A stretch of 64,000 nucleotides of DNA from Sulfuricurvum sp. (GTDB taxonomy: Bacteria; Campylobacterota; Campylobacteria; Campylobacterales; Sulfurimonadaceae). The position numbers and the translations under genes are program-made. The DNA lies in contig JAUYAU010000014.1 of the NCBI GenBank assembly GCA_030693335.1, positions 1 to 64,000 of the forward strand, in the 5' to 3' direction. The notes under the pieces are model-generated. The model was given only the letters and a program-made list of their open reading frames with translations, made no database searches and had not been told where the DNA came from. Position 1 is the first letter of the stretch. Each line of letters starts with the position of its first letter. This document shows, piece after piece, positions 29,703 through 41,364 of the stretch.

Positions 29703-32279
29703 ATGTCAAATATTTTTGAAAAACTAACCCACCAAATGACGGAGATGATTGAATCCTCAATCTCTTTGGCACTGCACAATAAAAACAGCGAGTGTGAACC
29801 GATTCACTTTTTATGGGCATTATTGGCCAACAGCAATTCGCCACTTAATCAGGCGTTTATGAAGATGAACGTTGACAAAACTGCTATAGAACTCGATGTA
29901 AAAAGTCTTGCTTCTAAGCTTCCAAGCGTATCGAGTGTTACGAAAGAAAGTATCCGTTTATCGCGAGATTTTGGTCATGCATTAGAACGTGCATCAGCTG
30001 AAGCTGCGGTAAACGGAGATGAGTTTATTGCCATTGATACATTTATTATCGGAAATTTAAATAACGACATTTTCAAAGGGATTTTAGAGAAATATACCGA
30101 TGTGTTTGAATTGCGTAAAACATTTGAATCTATGCGTGGAGGGCAAAGAATTGAGAGTCAAAGCAGTGACGAAACTCTTGAGAGTCTTTCAAAATATGGG
30201 ATTGACCTGACAAAAGAGGCTATAGAGGGAAAACTCTCTCCCGTAATAGGAAGAGATGAAGAGATCAGCCGTATGATGCAAATCTTGATACGAAAGACAA
30301 AAAATAATCCAATCCTTTTGGGTGAACCTGGGGTTGGGAAGACGGCATTGGTAGAGGGGCTGGCGCAGCGAATTATTAATAAAGAAGTACCGCTGAGTTT
30401 GCAAAACAAAAGAGTAGTAGCTTTGGATATGAGTGCACTGATCGCGGGAGCAAAGTACCGTGGTGAATTTGAAGATCGCCTTAAAGCGGTTATTGATGAA
30501 GTTAAAAAGAATGGAAATGTAATTCTCTTTATCGATGAAATTCACACTATTGTAGGTGCTGGAGCCTCTGAGGGGTCTATGGATGCGGCAAATATCCTCA
30601 AACCGGCACTTGCTCGAGGCGAGCTGCATACGATAGGGGCAACAACGCTCAAAGAGTACCGCAAGTATTTTGAAAAAGATGCTGCTTTGCAGCGCCGCTT
30701 CCAACCGGTGCACGTAGAAGAGCCAAGCGTAAATCAGACACTGCAAATTTTACGCGGTCTTAAAGAGCGTCTTGAAGCACATCATAGCATCAGCATCGCC
30801 GATTCGGCATTGGTAGCTGCTGCGAAACTCTCCGACCGATACATCAGTGACCGCTTTTTGCCGGATAAAGCGATTGATTTGATTGATGAAGCAGCGGCAG
30901 AACTACGGATGCAAATCGAGTCTGAGCCGAATGCTCTTGCCAGTGTTAAACGCCGTATGACACAGCTGCAAGTCGAAAATGAAGCATTAAAAATGGAAGA
31001 GAGTGTTGCCAACACCAAACGTCTTGAGGAGATTGTCAAAGAACTTGCCGATGTCAGTGAAGAACGCCGAAGTCTGGAAGCGCAGTTTGAACATGAAAAA
31101 GGAGAATTTGACCGTGTTTCCAAAATCAAGCGTGAAATTGAGTCCAAACGCCGTGAAGCTGACAATGCACAGCAGCAAGGTGATTTTGCCAAAGTAGCCG
31201 AAATCACTCACGGTCAAATTCCAAAACTCGAAGAGGAAGAAAAACAGCTCCAAGAAAAGTGGAAAATCATGCAGGCGCAAGGGACATTGTTGAAAAACAG
31301 TGTGGATGAAGCATCCATTGCGGGAGTGGTGAGTCGTTGGACGAAAATTCCGGTCAACAAAATGCTTCAGGGGGAAAAAGAAAAAATCTTGCATATCGAA
31401 GATGAACTCAATCGTGATGTCGTGGGGCAAGAAAAAGCAACCCATGCCGTAGCACGTGCGATTAAGCGCAACAAAGCAGGGCTTTCAGACAAGAGCCGTC
31501 CGATTGGCTCATTTATGTTTCTAGGGCCTACAGGTGTGGGTAAAACACAAACGGCTAAAACACTGGCAAAATTTTTGTTTGACAGCAGTGAATCGATGAT
31601 TCGTATTGATATGTCTGAATACATGGAAAAACACGCCGTTTCACGTCTTGTCGGTGCACCTCCGGGATATGTAGGTTTTGATGAGGGCGGACAGCTCACT
31701 GAGGCTGTACGTCGTAAACCTTACAGCGTTATTTTGTTTGATGAAATTGAAAAAGCACATCCAGATGTTTTTAATGTATTACTTCAAGTGCTTGATGACG
31801 GACGTCTAACGGATAATAAGGGGGTTTTGGTGGATTTTACCAATACGATTATTATCTTAACCTCTAACATCGCCAGTGACAAGATTATGGCTCATCAAGG
31901 GGAGGCTAACCTCGAAGAGATGGTCTTGGGTGAGCTAAGAATGCACTTTAAGCCGGAGTTTTTAAATCGTTTGGATGATGTGGTAGTCTTTAATCCATTG
32001 GGTGAGAGTCAGATTCTAAGCATCGTTGATTTGTTCTTTGCAGATATTATGGCAAAAGTAGAAGAGCGTAATATTACTCTATCGCTCACCGATGCCGCAA
32101 AACGTCATATCGCCCAAGCTGGTTTTGATCCTGTATACGGTGCACGTCCGCTCAAGCGTGCACTCTATGAAATCGTCGAAGATCGTTTAGCAGATTTGAT
32201 TTTAGGTGGAGAAGTCATAGAAGGATCAATTGTATCTTTTGATGCCGTTGCTGAAGAGATTACCGTAACTGTGGCATAA
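29703..32279 (+). CDS. clpB: ATP-dependent chaperone ClpB
   Basis: 858 aa, two Walker A motifs '[15 protein letters not shown]', '[15 protein letters not shown]', middle coiled-coil. Confidence 0.97.
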   Translation: MSNIFEKLTHQMTEMIESSISLALHNKNSECEPIHFLWALLANSNSPLNQAFMKMNVDKTAIELDVKSLASKLPSVSSVTKESIRLSRDFGHALERASAEAAVNGDEFIAIDTFIIGNLNNDIFKGILEKYTDVFELRKTFESMRGGQRIESQSSDETLESLSKYGIDLTKEAIEGKLSPVIGRDEEISRMMQILIRKTKNNPILLGEPGVGKTALVEGLAQRIINKEVPLSLQNKRVVALDMSALIAGAKYRGEFEDRLKAVIDEVKKNGNVILFIDEIHTIVGAGASEGSMDAANILKPALARGELHTIGATTLKEYRKYFEKDAALQRRFQPVHVEEPSVNQTLQILRGLKERLEAHHSISIADSALVAAAKLSDRYISDRFLPDKAIDLIDEAAAELRMQIESEPNALASVKRRMTQLQVENEALKMEESVANTKRLEEIVKELADVSEERRSLEAQFEHEKGEFDRVSKIKREIESKRREADNAQQQGDFAKVAEITHGQIPKLEEEEKQLQEKWKIMQAQGTLLKNSVDEASIAGVVSRWTKIPVNKMLQGEKEKILHIEDELNRDVVGQEKATHAVARAIKRNKAGLSDKSRPIGSFMFLGPTGVGKTQTAKTLAKFLFDSSESMIRIDMSEYMEKHAVSRLVGAPPGYVGFDEGGQLTEAVRRKPYSVILFDEIEKAHPDVFNVLLQVLDDGRLTDNKGVLVDFTNTIIILTSNIASDKIMAHQGEANLEEMVLGELRMHFKPEFLNRLDDVVVFNPLGESQILSIVDLFFADIMAKVEERNITLSLTDAAKRHIAQAGFDPVYGARPLKRALYEIVEDRLADLILGGEVIEGSIVSFDAVAEEITVTVA

Positions 32280-32286
32280 TTCGTTC

Positions 32287-32643
32287 ATGAAAAAACTAGT
32301 AGTTCTTTGGCTTATTATCTTGGCACCCTTATTAGGGTGTACAGGCGATTGTATGACCTGTCATCCTGCATTGCTTAAAAATATCGATTTTGATAAACGT
32401 CATAAGCCGATGACTACGTGCATAAAATGTCACTCTGCTAATCCAGAAAAAATGGCAGATTGCGGGAGTGATTGTTTTGCGTGTCATCCGGTAGCAAAAA
32501 TAGAGGGGATCAATGTGAAAGAGCATGCGGTCATCCGTGAATGCAGAGACTGTCATATGAAGATGAAGACGACTCTCGGATTGGATACTCTGCCTCAAGG
32601 GCAGTCTTCAGCCCCTACGCTTCGAGACTTTTTGAAGCCCTAA
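32287..32643 (+). CDS. Small tetraheme c-type cytochrome, possible lipoprotein
   Basis: Four CxxCH motifs (CMTCH, CIKCH, CFACH, CRDCH); N-terminal signal with 'LLGC'. Confidence 0.85.
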   Translation: MKKLVVLWLIILAPLLGCTGDCMTCHPALLKNIDFDKRHKPMTTCIKCHSANPEKMADCGSDCFACHPVAKIEGINVKEHAVIRECRDCHMKMKTTLGLDTLPQGQSSAPTLRDFLKP

Positions 32644-32649
32644 GCGTAG
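32615..32649. terminator. Possible bidirectional hairpin between convergent genes
   Basis: CTACGCTT...AAGCGTAG (8-bp arms) spanning both stop codons. Confidence 0.35.
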
Positions 32650-33179
32650 ATTGGCTCAAAAAGGCGATCAAATCCTTCGAGTATTTTCTTCAAAAACTTT
32701 TCTGCTTCATTAATCATTTTTGACATATCATTTTCATTTTTTGGAGATGGGGTTTTTTGGAGGGCATTGTCGAACAAGTCGACTATCCCTTTTTTTGCAT
32801 GGTTTTTTACACCTTCATCACTGTGTTTAAGATCACCCAGCGCTTTGGTTAAATCAGAGGCCATCTTATTGATTGGAGATTTTTGTTCTCCATCACTTAG
32901 TTCCTTCATAAATTTATCGATGTATGGCTGTGCTTTTTTCATAAATGCATCAATTTCTTTTTGATCTTGTTCGGTAATTCCGTTGGTGTTAAGTTCAAAT
33001 GCAAAAGATTGCATAGAAGAAAAAGTAAAAGTGCTTTCTTTAGTACCCTTTTCTTGGCGAGAGTTAAGAGAAAGTTCTTGAGTGTTTTCAAAGTTTAGAG
33101 AGAGTGTATCTCCACTACTGGTTTTCATTTGTATATTTAGTTCATGTGAACGGTATGCGTCCAAAGATGAAGTTATCAT
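32640..33179 (-). CDS. Hypothetical protein
   Basis: Plausible start 'MITSSLDAYRSHELNIQMKTSSGDTLSLNFENTQELS'; charged, soluble; upstream extension in the ORF track is unlikely. Confidence 0.65.
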   Translation of the reverse strand: MITSSLDAYRSHELNIQMKTSSGDTLSLNFENTQELSLNSRQEKGTKESTFTFSSMQSFAFELNTNGITEQDQKEIDAFMKKAQPYIDKFMKELSDGEQKSPINKMASDLTKALGDLKHSDEGVKNHAKKGIVDLFDNALQKTPSPKNENDMSKMINEAEKFLKKILEGFDRLFEPIYA

Positions 33180-33325
33180 GATACTTTGCCTCAAATATTT
33201 TAATATCGTATAGTTACTATATCGGTCAAAGAGTTTAAAGATTAAATAAGCTTGTATGAAACTTAATGGCACTTTAAGTAAGATTTGACTACCATTGCGG
33301 TCAAAATATAACAAGGGGAATGGTA

Positions 33326-33460
33326 ATGAAAAGAACATACCAACCACATAATACACCACGTAAACGTACACACGGTTTCCGTTTACGTATGTCTACAAAG
33401 AATGGTCGCCGAGTTATCAATGCTCGTCGTGCTAAAGGCAGAAGCAGATTGGCTGTATAA
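33326..33460 (+). CDS. rpmH: 50S ribosomal protein L34
   Basis: Translation [44 protein letters not shown]; too short for the ORF track. Confidence 0.97.
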   Translation: MKRTYQPHNTPRKRTHGFRLRMSTKNGRRVINARRAKGRSRLAV

Positions 33461-33471
33461 ACGGCTTTTCT

Positions 33472-33801
33472 ATGCTGAAACTCAATTCAGAGTTTCAGCG
33501 AGTTTATAAACGCGGAAAGAGTGCTCATAGCACTTCTATCGCGTTGTTTTATCTTCCTGTGACGGGAGAAAAAACAGTTGGATATACCGCCAGTAAAAAA
33601 GTGGGAAACGCCGTCGTTCGCAATCATTGTAAAAGACGACTGCGTGCCCTATTTGCTGAACTGTCTGATCAGCTTTCAGACGGATGGTATGTATTGGTCG
33701 CCAAAGAGCCGTTGCATAGCAATGACTTTGAAATTGTGCGGCGAGACTGTAAATATGTTTTAAAACGAACAGGTGCTTTGATAGGGAGTAGCGAGGGATA
33801 A
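33472..33801 (+). CDS. rnpA: Ribonuclease P protein component
   Basis: 'ASKKVGNAVVRNHCKRRLRALF', follows rpmH. Confidence 0.95.
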   Translation: MLKLNSEFQRVYKRGKSAHSTSIALFYLPVTGEKTVGYTASKKVGNAVVRNHCKRRLRALFAELSDQLSDGWYVLVAKEPLHSNDFEIVRRDCKYVLKRTGALIGSSEG

Positions 33802-34124
33802 TGATAAGAAAATTCTTTCTTAGCCTTCTATGGTTTTATCGGCATTCCTTCTCTTTGGTGACACGCGGATCGTGTCGTCACTATCCTTCATGTTCCGAAT
33901 ATGCCTTATGGCAGTTTGAATGCAACTCTCTTCCCTATGCTTTTGGGTCTACTTTTTTACGTATTTGCAGGTGTAATCAACTTTTTAAAGGTGGAATCGA
34001 TTATCCAAAAATTGGCAAACCCACTGGTAGAGCATCCAAACTTTCGATAATTACGATAAAATATTGGTTTGTTCCTCATCAGCAAAATTATTTTCTGATT
34101 AAAAATTTTAGGTATAAAGGATAA
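33801..34124 (+). CDS. yidD: Membrane protein insertion efficiency factor YidD
   Basis: 'GSCRHYPSCSEYAL', 'RICRCNQLFKGGIDYP'. Confidence 0.93.
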   Translation: MIRKFFLSLLWFYRHSFSLVTRGSCRHYPSCSEYALWQFECNSLPYAFGSTFLRICRCNQLFKGGIDYPKIGKPTGRASKLSIITIKYWFVPHQQNYFLIKNFRYKG

Positions 34125-34126
34125 CA

Positions 34127-35731
34127 GTGTTAGAAAAATTTACTCCAAACCAGCGTTTGTTGTTAGCCGTTGCGCTTTCATTTGCTTTTTTTATCGGCTA
34201 TACAACTCTCTTTCCCCCCAAGGCCCCCAATGTCAATGAGGCCAATACCTCTTCTCAAGTTACGTTGACACAAAGTAATGCAGAGATTGAACAACCATTA
34301 AATATGAATACTGGCAGTGCCAGTAATGTTAAGACGGTTAAAACAGATACATTAACAACCATTAATTCAAAAGAATTTACTCTTAAAATTGACACATTAG
34401 GGCGAATTTCTTCAATTGTCTTAAAAGATTCAATCCATGACAACAAAGAAGGAAAGTTAGCAGAATTAATCTCTGCAACCGGTCCTAAGCCGTTACAGGT
34501 TCGTTTCACAGATGAAGCTTTGGATGCTGTTGCACAAAAAACACCTTATTCGAGTAATATGGATGATATTGTATTGGGTGAAAATGGTAAAGCAGAAGTC
34601 CTTTTAACGCAAGCACTTAATGGGTTGAATGTTACTAAAAAAGTAACTTTTTATGCCGATGGGCATTATGATGTTACGGTGAATCTCTCTGACGAGAAGC
34701 GTTATTTTGTCTATTTGGGACAGCATCCTCAGATTAATAAAGAGATGATGACGGTTGTGGGTGCCATGGTTTACGCAGGTGATAATAAGACTACTATTTT
34801 TGAAGACGGAGATGTTGAGGGGAGAGAAGGATTTACTAATGTTCACCTTGTTTCGGCATTTGATCAGTATTATGCGACAATATTTTATGACTTTGATGCC
34901 GCAACACCTGTTTATGTCGAGCGTGATATTAACGACAATCCTGTCAGTTATTTGGAAGGGACGAAAAATTTTGCCTTTAAAGGGTATATCGGACCAAAAG
35001 AGTATAAAACGTTAGAAGCTATCAATCCGATACTGACGCATGCAATTGAATTCGGAATGTTTACCTTTATAGCGGCACCTATTTTCAAAGTGTTGATGTG
35101 GCTGCATGGGTTGTTCGGAAATTGGGGATGGGCGATTATCGCTTTGACGGCACTCATTCGTATGTTCTTGTATCCTTTGACGCAAAAGGGGATGGTCTCT
35201 ATGCAAAAAATCAAAGAGATTGCACCTAAGATCAAAGAAGTTCAAGCTAAATACAAAGGCGACCCTCAGCGTATGAATGCTGCAGTTATGGAAATGTATA
35301 AAAAGCATGGAGCCAATCCATTGGGCGGATGTCTTCCGTTGTTACTTCAAATCCCTGTTTTCTTTGCCATTTACCGTGTTTTACTCAACTCTGTAGAACT
35401 TCAAGGGGCACCTTGGCTTCTTTGGGTTACCGATTTGTCACGTATGGACCCGTATTATATTTTACCGATTTTGATGGGTGCAACGATGTATTACCAGCAG
35501 AAAATAACACCAAGCAATTTTACCGATCCATTGCAGGAAAAAATCTTTAAATTTTTACCGGTTATTTTTACGTTCTTTTTCTTCACATTTCCTGCAGGGC
35601 TCGTGTTGTATTGGTTTATCAACAATATTTTCTCAATTGCACAGCAGTATATTGTAAACAGACAATTTGCTGCGGCTCGTATTATACGGCATGAGGCGCA
35701 TCTCGCGGAGAAGCACCATGAAAAAGATTGA
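34127..35731 (+). CDS. yidC: Membrane protein insertase YidC
   Basis: GTG start; 'NQRLLLAVALSFAFFIGY', 'YPLTQKGMVSMQKIKEIAPKIKEVQAKYKGDPQRMNAAVMEMYKKHGANPLGGCLPLLLQIPVFFAIYRVL'. Confidence 0.97.
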   Translation: MLEKFTPNQRLLLAVALSFAFFIGYTTLFPPKAPNVNEANTSSQVTLTQSNAEIEQPLNMNTGSASNVKTVKTDTLTTINSKEFTLKIDTLGRISSIVLKDSIHDNKEGKLAELISATGPKPLQVRFTDEALDAVAQKTPYSSNMDDIVLGENGKAEVLLTQALNGLNVTKKVTFYADGHYDVTVNLSDEKRYFVYLGQHPQINKEMMTVVGAMVYAGDNKTTIFEDGDVEGREGFTNVHLVSAFDQYYATIFYDFDAATPVYVERDINDNPVSYLEGTKNFAFKGYIGPKEYKTLEAINPILTHAIEFGMFTFIAAPIFKVLMWLHGLFGNWGWAIIALTALIRMFLYPLTQKGMVSMQKIKEIAPKIKEVQAKYKGDPQRMNAAVMEMYKKHGANPLGGCLPLLLQIPVFFAIYRVLLNSVELQGAPWLLWVTDLSRMDPYYILPILMGATMYYQQKITPSNFTDPLQEKIFKFLPVIFTFFFFTFPAGLVLYWFINNIFSIAQQYIVNRQFAAARIIRHEAHLAEKHHEKD

Positions 35732-36551
35732 AGCTCTTTCTCTAGAACAAGCTTATGCCAAAGCAGCGGCTGAGTTTGGATGCTCTGTTACTATGCTGCA
35801 AGTTGAGATAGTACAATTTCCTTCAAAAGGGATATTGGGTCTTTTTAAAAAATCAGCCATCATCGTTGCAAATCTACCGACTTCTGCTGCTCCTATCGTT
35901 GAAAAGAAGCCTTCGGAACCAGTAGTCAGTGAAGAAGTTCATGAAGAGGAAATTGAGCATCGCGGTTCTATGCACAATGATGTTCTTCTAGCAGAATCGT
36001 TTGTAACGGAACAAGAAAATGAGCTGGATGAGGATGATGAAGACATTTATGGTGATTATGACGACCAAGATGATTATGAAGAACTTAGCGTAGAAGAATG
36101 TGCGCTTGAAGTCAAAGAAAAAATCAATGAGCTTTTTAAATCTATTTGTTTTGATCTTCATGAAATTGATGTTTCTGCGTATGATGAGAATACCTTGCTT
36201 GTAGAGATTACAGGGGTTGATTCAGCACTCATGATTGGGAAAGAAGGTTACCGCTATAAAGCCCTCTCTTATATGTTATTTAACTGGATCAATGCGACTT
36301 ATGGATTGCAACTGCGTCTAGAAATTGCAGAGTTTTTGAAAAACCAGGAAGAGTCTATTTCTCGTTACTTAGTCGGTGTTTGCGAGGGTATTGAGCGTGA
36401 AGGTCGCGGTCAGACAAAAACACTTGATGGTGTTCTCGTTCAGATTGCGTTAAAACAGCTTCGCGATCGTTATCCTGATCGTTATGTAGCCATTCGTTCT
36501 ACGCGTGATGGCGGTAAATTTATTGTCATTAACAGCTACCACGAGTATTAA
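35718..36551 (+). CDS. jag: Jag/KhpB RNA-binding protein (Jag-N, KH, R3H)
   Basis: 'MKKIEALSLEQAYAKAAAEFGCSVTMLQVEIVQFPSKGILGLFKK', acidic linker, KH 'LMIGKEGYRYKALSYM'. Confidence 0.9.
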   Translation: MKKIEALSLEQAYAKAAAEFGCSVTMLQVEIVQFPSKGILGLFKKSAIIVANLPTSAAPIVEKKPSEPVVSEEVHEEEIEHRGSMHNDVLLAESFVTEQENELDEDDEDIYGDYDDQDDYEELSVEECALEVKEKINELFKSICFDLHEIDVSAYDENTLLVEITGVDSALMIGKEGYRYKALSYMLFNWINATYGLQLRLEIAEFLKNQEESISRYLVGVCEGIEREGRGQTKTLDGVLVQIALKQLRDRYPDRYVAIRSTRDGGKFIVINSYHEY

Positions 36552-36557
36552 TTTCTT

Positions 36558-37901
36558 ATGCATCACACCATAGCCGCCATTGCTACGGCACATGGCGTGG
36601 GTTCTATCGCTATTGTTCGCCTTAGCGGTAAGCAATCTCTTCCTATCGCGTTAAAACTTTCGAAAAAACAGATACTTCAACCCCGATATGTTACTCTAAC
36701 TTCTTTGTATCAAGAAAATGGCACGCTCATTGACGAAGCAATTGTAATTTATTTTCAAGGACCTAAAAGCTTCACGGGGGAGGATGTCGTAGAATTTCAA
36801 TGTCATGGCGGTATGATTATTGCAGAATCTGTTTTGCGAGCTTGTGTAGCTCATGGAGCACGTTTAGCGCAGCCTGGTGAGTTTAGTAAGCGGGCATTTC
36901 TCAATGGTCGTCTTGATTTAACTCAGGCAGAAGCGATAGCGTCATTAATAGAAGCAAAAAGCGATGATGCAGCGCGGGTATTAGCTCGTCAGATGAAGGG
37001 TGAATTACGGGAGTATGTGGAAAGTATTCGTGACTCCTTACTTGAAATTTTGGCCTACTCAGAAGTGGTCATTGATTATGCGGAAGAAGACCTTCCTCAA
37101 GATGTAGTGGATCAAATCGGGCATAAGCTGGAAAAAATCACCAAAGAGCTTTCTAAAACATTGGAATCCAGCCGTCGGCGAAGCGGTTTGATGCAGGGGT
37201 TTCGTGTAGCCATTATCGGGAAACCAAATGTGGGGAAAAGCTCATTGCTTAATGCCTTGTTGGATTATGAACGGGCCATTGTGAGTGAAATTGCGGGGAC
37301 AACGCGCGACACGATAGAAGAGCAAGTACGCTTGGGAACGCATTTGATTCGTCTTGTCGATACTGCAGGGATACGTAATGCCCATGATGAGATTGAAAAA
37401 ATCGGCATTGAACGTTCGATCGCCGCGATTGAAAATTCTGATGTAGTGGTTGCATTGTTTGACCACAGTCGCATCTGTGACGATGAAGACCGTGAGATTA
37501 TCAAACTGATCGAGCGTTTTTCTAATGATAAAGCTTTTATGTGTGTTCTTAATAAAGTTGATTTACCGCAAAGTTTTGAGACAGTATTGATTGAGAAATA
37601 TTCACCTATACGTTTGAGTTGCAAATCAGATACACAAGCCCTGGTAGATGCATTAACCCATATTATGGATTATGACAATGATTCAGAGGCCATGATGCTC
37701 ATCTCCGAGCGTCAAATCACGGCTACCGTCCAAGCGCTCAGTGCCATTGAAGAGGCTCATGAACCGTTGCAAAGCGGCGAGTTGGAGTTTTTTTCATTCC
37801 ACATCAACCAAGCCATTCGATCCATTGCCTCTTTGACCCGTCCGTATGAACTCGATGAGATGTTTGACAAGATGTTCGGTCAATTTTGTTTGGGGAAATG
37901 A
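36558..37901 (+). CDS. mnmE: tRNA modification GTPase MnmE
   Basis: 'DTIAAIAT'-like start, 'VAIIGKPNVGKSSLLNALLDYERAIVSEIAGTTRDTIEE', C-terminal 'MFDKMFGQFCLGK'. Confidence 0.97.
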   Translation: MHHTIAAIATAHGVGSIAIVRLSGKQSLPIALKLSKKQILQPRYVTLTSLYQENGTLIDEAIVIYFQGPKSFTGEDVVEFQCHGGMIIAESVLRACVAHGARLAQPGEFSKRAFLNGRLDLTQAEAIASLIEAKSDDAARVLARQMKGELREYVESIRDSLLEILAYSEVVIDYAEEDLPQDVVDQIGHKLEKITKELSKTLESSRRRSGLMQGFRVAIIGKPNVGKSSLLNALLDYERAIVSEIAGTTRDTIEEQVRLGTHLIRLVDTAGIRNAHDEIEKIGIERSIAAIENSDVVVALFDHSRICDDEDREIIKLIERFSNDKAFMCVLNKVDLPQSFETVLIEKYSPIRLSCKSDTQALVDALTHIMDYDNDSEAMMLISERQITATVQALSAIEEAHEPLQSGELEFFSFHINQAIRSIASLTRPYELDEMFDKMFGQFCLGK

Positions 37902-38293
37902 TGGGTAGTATTATCGCGATCGATTTAGGACTCAAACGCATCGGCCTTGCTTTGAATTCCGGGGTAGGGATCGTAACGCCATTACCCGCAGTTGAGCGTA
38001 AGAACCGTAATCAAGCGGCACATGATGTCAAAAAAGTATTGAACGAATACGAAGCTACCATGGTGGTTGTGGGTATTCCGATGGGAAGTACGACGGAGGA
38101 TGAGATGCGCCGCAGAGTAGAGCATTTTATGAATCTTGTTGATTTCAATGGAGAAATAGCCTATCAAGACGAATCCCATAGCTCCCAAGAAGCAGAAGCC
38201 TTAATGAAGGGTGAAATCCGTTACAAACGTGACGGACGCATTGACTCTCTCTCAGCAAAGATTATTTTGGAGCGGTACCTTAAATTAATTTAA
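37898..38293 (+). CDS. ruvX: Holliday junction resolvase-like protein (YqgF)
   Basis: 'IIAIDLGLKRIGLAL', 'VVVGIPMGSTTEDEMRRRVEHF', 'YQDESHSSQEAE'. Confidence 0.9.
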   Translation: MMGSIIAIDLGLKRIGLALNSGVGIVTPLPAVERKNRNQAAHDVKKVLNEYEATMVVVGIPMGSTTEDEMRRRVEHFMNLVDFNGEIAYQDESHSSQEAEALMKGEIRYKRDGRIDSLSAKIILERYLKLI

Positions 38294-38333
38294 ATCTAGG
38301 AGATTGCTAATAGTAATTTTTGCAAATATGGGG

Positions 38334-38339
38334 TATAAT
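38334..38339 (+). promoter_or_regulatory. Putative -10 element upstream of ilvC
   Basis: GGGGTATAAT with upstream T-rich tract, 45 bp before ilvC ATG. Confidence 0.45.
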
Positions 38340-38353
38340 TCGCCAAATTTTAA

Positions 38354-39406
<1,053 letters not shown>

Positions 39407-39418
39407 AATTCTTCATAG

Positions 39419-39437
39419 AGAGCCATTTTATGGCTTT
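39419..39437 (+). terminator. Possible ilvC terminator hairpin
   Basis: AGAGCCAT-TTT-ATGGCTTT (8-bp stem with one G-T wobble), weak T tract. Confidence 0.4.
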
Positions 39438-39465
39438 CATCCCATTTTAATACAAGTGCATCTTA

Positions 39466-40491
39466 ATGGATAAATCTCCTTTTTCTTTTCGTATTTTTTT
39501 CACACTTAAAAATCTTATTTTTTTATTATCGCTTTTAATCATTGTAATACTGGCGCTAATCATTGGTTATTTTATTGGATTCAATCAAGTTCAGGAAAAA
39601 TTGGATCAAGAACGAGATGAAACACAGCGTCTAATGGCAAGAATTCAAGAGATTAGTAAAGTTGACTCGAATGTATCAGAAAGAGTAATTAGATTTAAAG
39701 TGCATGATGCTCAAGCTGAAAAGTTGAAAAAAGAGCTTAAAGAGTTGCTAAAGCATGATGAGGTAAGTGCTCGGCATGAATATTCCCCAAAAGATAAAAA
39801 AGTCCTTCCGCCTCCTGCAGAGCCACGCGCAATAGTTCCTGTAAAATCGTGTGGAGGCAAACTTGTGATCATTATGGATGATGTTTCGTATGCACATGAT
39901 GTGGCAGCCATCCGTTCTACGGGTTTGCCATTGGTGATGTCCTTTTTACCTCCAAGTCCTCGCCATCCTGAATCAGCAACATTGGCGGCATCGGTGTCTG
40001 GTTATATGGTTCACCTCCCGATGGAAGCAGTTACGTTTCACCAAGAAGAGCCTGTTACATTACGTATAAGCGATTCGATTGAAACGATAGAAAAGCAAAT
40101 AACATTAGTAAAGCGTCTGTATCCTAATGTTCGTTATATTAATAATCATACGGGCTCTAAATTTACCTCTGATGAGCCAGCTATGGACCGGCTTATTGGT
40201 GTTATGAAAGAGAATGGATTAATATTTGTTGATAGTAGAACTATTGGTACGAGTAAGGCTAAAGTCGTAGGGGCAAAATACGGATTACGTTATTTGGGAC
40301 GCGATGTCTTTTTGGATCATGAAGACGGTGTTGAAAATGTCAAAAAGCAAATTCGTAATGCTGTTGCTATTGCTAAGCGCCACGGAAGCGCCATTGCAAT
40401 AGGTCACCCGCGTCCCGATACGATCCGAGCACTCAAAGAATCCAAAGATATTTTAAATCAAGTTCAGATTGTAAGGATCGATCAAATCTGA
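39466..40491 (+). CDS. Divergent polysaccharide deacetylase family protein (YibQ/DUF610-like)
   Basis: N-terminal TM; 'KLVIIMDDVSYAHDVAAIRSTGLPLVMSFLPPSPRHPESA', 'MVHLPMEA', 'NNHTGSKFT', 'IAIGHPRPDTI'. Confidence 0.87.
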   Translation: MDKSPFSFRIFFTLKNLIFLLSLLIIVILALIIGYFIGFNQVQEKLDQERDETQRLMARIQEISKVDSNVSERVIRFKVHDAQAEKLKKELKELLKHDEVSARHEYSPKDKKVLPPPAEPRAIVPVKSCGGKLVIIMDDVSYAHDVAAIRSTGLPLVMSFLPPSPRHPESATLAASVSGYMVHLPMEAVTFHQEEPVTLRISDSIETIEKQITLVKRLYPNVRYINNHTGSKFTSDEPAMDRLIGVMKENGLIFVDSRTIGTSKAKVVGAKYGLRYLGRDVFLDHEDGVENVKKQIRNAVAIAKRHGSAIAIGHPRPDTIRALKESKDILNQVQIVRIDQI

Positions 40492-40562
40492 CAACTTGTC
40501 ATATATTCTGATATTTGTAATATCTTTTGGTATTGTCTGTATTATTTTATAGGTGAGTTTCA

Positions 40563-41339
40563 ATGTTTAACACAGTACCGCATCGTATCAGTGAGCTTGA
40601 GTCCATGCAGAACTATCCAAAGAGCTTGGATTACAAAGGCTCTTTAGAACTGCTCACACGACCTAAAATTTCCATCGTCGGAACTCGTCGTCCAAATCCT
40701 TATACACGCAGCATAACCTATGAACTGGCTAAAAAGCTTTCAATTTCCGGTATTGTTGTTGTGAGTGGTGCCGCTGCAGGTGTTGACACAATAGCGCATC
40801 AGGGAGCCGGGACAGAAAATACCATCGCGGTGCTTCCAAGTGGCATAGAAATCCGATATCCAAAAGCCAATGCTGAGCTTATTGCTTCGATTGAAAAAAA
40901 TGGATTAACGCTCTCACAATTTGAACCTACTTTTGAAGCAAGAACGTGGAGTTTTGTTGTACGTAACGAAATTGTAGTTGCATTGGGTGAGTGTTTGATC
41001 GTTGCGGAAGCTGATATAGGAAGCGGCAGCATGCGCAGTGTTCAATATGCATTAGAGATGGGTAAACAGATTTATGTGTTACCGCATCGGATACGGGAAA
41101 GCGAGGGAACGCATCAATTATTGGCTCAAGGTAAAGCAGCAGCTATTGAAAATATAGATGATTTTGTAGCATACATTTCGAAAAAAACGCTAAATACAAT
41201 TCTAGATACACCATTTTTAGCATTTTGCAGAACCTTTCCGAGCTACGAAGAAGTGATGCTGAAATTTCCTAGAGAGATTTTCGAAGCAGAGTTAAGCGGT
41301 ATTGTGGATGTACGAAATGGAAGAGTTGTGATTGTGTAA
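40563..41339 (+). CDS. dprA: DNA-processing protein DprA
   Basis: 'ISIVGTRRPNPYTRSITYELAKKLSISGIVVVSGAAAGVDTIAHQGA' Rossmann fold. Confidence 0.93.
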   Translation: MFNTVPHRISELESMQNYPKSLDYKGSLELLTRPKISIVGTRRPNPYTRSITYELAKKLSISGIVVVSGAAAGVDTIAHQGAGTENTIAVLPSGIEIRYPKANAELIASIEKNGLTLSQFEPTFEARTWSFVVRNEIVVALGECLIVAEADIGSGSMRSVQYALEMGKQIYVLPHRIRESEGTHQLLAQGKAAAIENIDDFVAYISKKTLNTILDTPFLAFCRTFPSYEEVMLKFPREIFEAELSGIVDVRNGRVVIV

Positions 41340-41342
41340 TAG

Positions 41343-41364
41343 AACAGAGCATTAATGCCCTGTT
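41343..41364. terminator. Possible bidirectional terminator hairpin between dprA and sorB
   Basis: AACAGAGCATTAATGCCCTGTT, near-perfect inverted repeat at a convergent junction. Confidence 0.45.

Noticed and set aside
30189-30746. 185-aa minus-strand ORF inside clpB
   Set aside because: Antisense shadow of a highly conserved gene; no family resemblance.
33326-38293. Possible oriC near rpmH-rnpA-yidC-mnmE
   Set aside because: This cluster is oriC-linked in many bacteria, but there is no dnaA/dnaN here and no DnaA-box cluster stood out in the short intergenic gaps.
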